47,937 nt of DNA from Alphaproteobacteria bacterium UBA2903 (GTDB lineage Bacteria > Pseudomonadota > Alphaproteobacteria > CAAGCB01 > CAG-977), in assembly GCA_002349565.1 (NCBI GenBank), contig DEDN01000028.1, positions 1 through 47,937 on the forward strand, given 5' to 3'. Shown piece by piece: positions 46,548 through 47,937 of this stretch. The notes beneath the pieces were generated by a model. The model did not search any database, was not told where the DNA came from, and saw nothing but the letters and a program-made list of their open reading frames with translations. Both the position numbers and the translations under genes were made by a program. How positions within the stretch are numbered: the first letter of the stretch is position 1; the number at the start of each line of letters is the position of its first letter.

Positions 46548-47840
46548 ATGATTCCCCGTTACTCGCGCCCCGAAATGGCAAAAATCTGGTCGGACGAAAA
46601 CAAATTCCAAACATGGTTTGAAATCGAAGCGTGCGCGTGCGAAGCGTTGGCAAAGCTTGGGAAAATCCCGCAATCAGCCGTCGACGACATCCGCGCCAAA
46701 GGCAAATTCGACCCCAAGCGCATCGACGAAATCGAAGCCGAAGTCAAACACGACGTCATCGCGTTTCTGACAAACGTCGGCGAAAACGTCGGCGAAAGCG
46801 CGCGTTACATGCACCAAGGCATGACGTCTTCGGACGTTTTGGACACGTCGTTCAACATGCGCCTGACTCAATCCGTCGACATTTTGCTCAAAGACATGGA
46901 CAGGCTGCTGGCGGCGTTGAAAAAACGCGCCGAAGAACACAAATTCACGCTTTGCATCGGGCGCAGTCACGGCATTCACGCAGAACCGACGACGTTCGGG
47001 CTGAAAATGCTGGGCTTTTACGCCGAATTCGAACGCAACAAGCACCGCTTGGAGCTGGCGCGCAAAGAAGTTTCCACTTGCGCGATTTCGGGCGCGGTCG
47101 GCACTTTTGCGACGATTGACCCGCGTGTCGAACAGTACGTCGCGGAAAAATTGGGCTTGACCCCCGAACCCGTTTCGACCCAAGTCATTCCCCGCGACCG
47201 CTACGCCGTTTTGTTCGCGACCGTCGGCGTCGTCGCGTCGTCGATTGAACGTTTGGCGATTGAAATCCGCCACTTGCAGCGTACCGAAGTCCGCGAAGCC
47301 GAAGAATACTTTTCCGCGGGACAAAAGGGATCGTCCGCCATGCCTCACAAGCGCAACCCCGTGTTGTCCGAAAATCTGACGGGATTGGCGCGGCTGTTGC
47401 GCTCTTACACCATTCCCGCGATGGAAAACGTCGCTTTGTGGCACGAACGCGACATTTCCCATTCTTCGAACGAACGCATTATCGCCCCCGATGCGATGAT
47501 AGGGCTGGATTTCTGTCTGAACCGTTTGGCGGGCATTGTCGAAAAGCTGCTGGTCTATCCCGAAAATATGATGAACAACCTGAACCGTTTGAAAGGGCTG
47601 ATTTTCTCTCAGCGCGTCATGCTGGCGCTGGTCGACTTGGGGCTGAAGCGCGAAGACGCGTACAAGCTGACGCAAAGAAACGCGATGAAAGTTTGGGCGA
47701 ACGAAGGAACGTTCAAAGACTTGCTGGAATCCGACGCGGACGTGATGAACGTCATCACAAAGGAACAGTTGGAATCTTTGTTCGATTTAAACTTTTACAC
47801 CGCGCAAATCGATTTTATTTTCAAAAAAGTGTTCGGATAA
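46548..47840 (+). CDS. purB: Adenylosuccinate lyase
   Basis: Cleaves SAICAR and adenylosuccinate in purine synthesis, releasing fumarate. The 430-residue protein carries the fumarase/lyase signature GSSAMPHKRNP (261-271), TSSDVLDTSFN and GRSHGIHAEPTTFG with a catalytic His. The start at 46548 (MIPRYSRPEM) follows aaagga at 46535-46540; an in-frame start at 46470 would run through the upstream leader and palindrome. A strong terminator follows. Confidence 0.97.
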   Translation: MIPRYSRPEMAKIWSDENKFQTWFEIEACACEALAKLGKIPQSAVDDIRAKGKFDPKRIDEIEAEVKHDVIAFLTNVGENVGESARYMHQGMTSSDVLDTSFNMRLTQSVDILLKDMDRLLAALKKRAEEHKFTLCIGRSHGIHAEPTTFGLKMLGFYAEFERNKHRLELARKEVSTCAISGAVGTFATIDPRVEQYVAEKLGLTPEPVSTQVIPRDRYAVLFATVGVVASSIERLAIEIRHLQRTEVREAEEYFSAGQKGSSAMPHKRNPVLSENLTGLARLLRSYTIPAMENVALWHERDISHSSNERIIAPDAMIGLDFCLNRLAGIVEKLLVYPENMMNNLNRLKGLIFSQRVMLALVDLGLKREDAYKLTQRNAMKVWANEGTFKDLLESDADVMNVITKEQLESLFDLNFYTAQIDFIFKKVFG

Positions 47841-47843
47841 ATC

Positions 47844-47880
47844 AAAAAGGCTCGATTTCCCCGAGCCTTTTTATTTTTTG
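47844..47880 (+). terminator. Intrinsic terminator of purB
   Basis: An 11-bp stem aaaaaggctcg (47844-47854) / cgagccttttt (47862-47872) with a seven-base loop, followed by ATTTTTTG. It begins three bases after the purB stop. Confidence 0.92.
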
Positions 47881-47881
47881 A

Positions 47882-47911
47882 TTGAACAGATTACCGTTAT
47901 CGGATATCCTG
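47882..47911 (+). promoter_or_regulatory. Possible promoter of the next gene
   Basis: TTGAAC (47882-47887), an 18-base spacer and TATCCT (47906-47911), directly after the purB terminator. The last 26 bases of the window would be the leader of a plus-strand gene lying outside it. Confidence 0.4.
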
Positions 47912-47937
47912 TTGGTTGTGTCTTAGCAGGCACGGAG

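Overview
The window looks like about 48 kb of chromosome from an alphaproteobacterium, probably an uncultured host-associated (gut-type) lineage. Evidence for this: a short, Alu-less SRP RNA immediately upstream of dnaX-ybaB-recR, a fabD-fabG-acpP-fabF-mltG operon, a gap-pgk pair, a complete mreB-mreC-mreD-mrdA-rodA elongasome operon, and a two-gene MurD/MurL-type route to D-glutamate in peptidoglycan. The genus-level guess is inference. Genes are tightly packed, many overlap by 4 bp (ATGA) or end convergently on top of each other, and GC is moderate.

Region by region. 1-1250: the 3' end of a cysteine-rich protein, then an IS200-type single-transposase element whose tnpA ribosome-binding site can be sequestered in an upstream stem, and a cluster of four hairpins. 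1254-5314: an aldo/keto reductase, a lipoprotein, and gapA-pgk with a terminator-like hairpin between them. 5506-14841: the accessory part of the window. It holds two adjacent paralogous proteins with an LPD7-like 'polyvalent' core (one carrying a beta-repeat N-terminus and a 3 x 75-bp tandem repeat), a small membrane protein whose C-terminus resembles that of the lipoprotein at 2092-2835, and a two-gene minus-strand unit with a 974-residue PilV-like prepilin/tip adhesin. 15052-18346: a UbiA-family prenyl-phosphate phosphoribosyltransferase-like enzyme, hisH, hisF and a polytopic membrane protein in one operon. 18349-21610: an OprB-type porin divergent from a pyruvoyl-dependent arginine decarboxylase and an APC antiporter, the same three functions as the chlamydial AaxA-AaxB-AaxC arginine/agmatine system.

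21708-28054: a CNNM/CBS membrane protein, then (minus strand) the fatty-acid synthesis operon leading into mltG and a Sel1/SPOR protein. 28225-30921: SRP RNA, dnaX, ybaB, recR. 30918-33498: murD-type ligase and murL-type epimerase, with a promoter whose -10 box sits inside an inverted repeat. 33580-38459: three Sel1-repeat envelope proteins around a DsbD/ScsB-type thiol transporter. 38456-43922: the rod-shape operon. 43993-47840: miaA divergent from a DUF1015 protein (their start codons overlap on opposite strands), a small unknown gene, and purB.

Taken together the window is strongly biased to envelope biogenesis (peptidoglycan precursor, elongasome, MltG, SPOR/Sel1, fatty acids, DsbD, pilus-like adhesin, porin). 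The best candidates for undescribed biology are the paired LPD7-like proteins at 5506-10419, the shared C-terminal domain of the 2092 and 10424 proteins, and the prenyltransferase-HisH-HisF-membrane protein operon.
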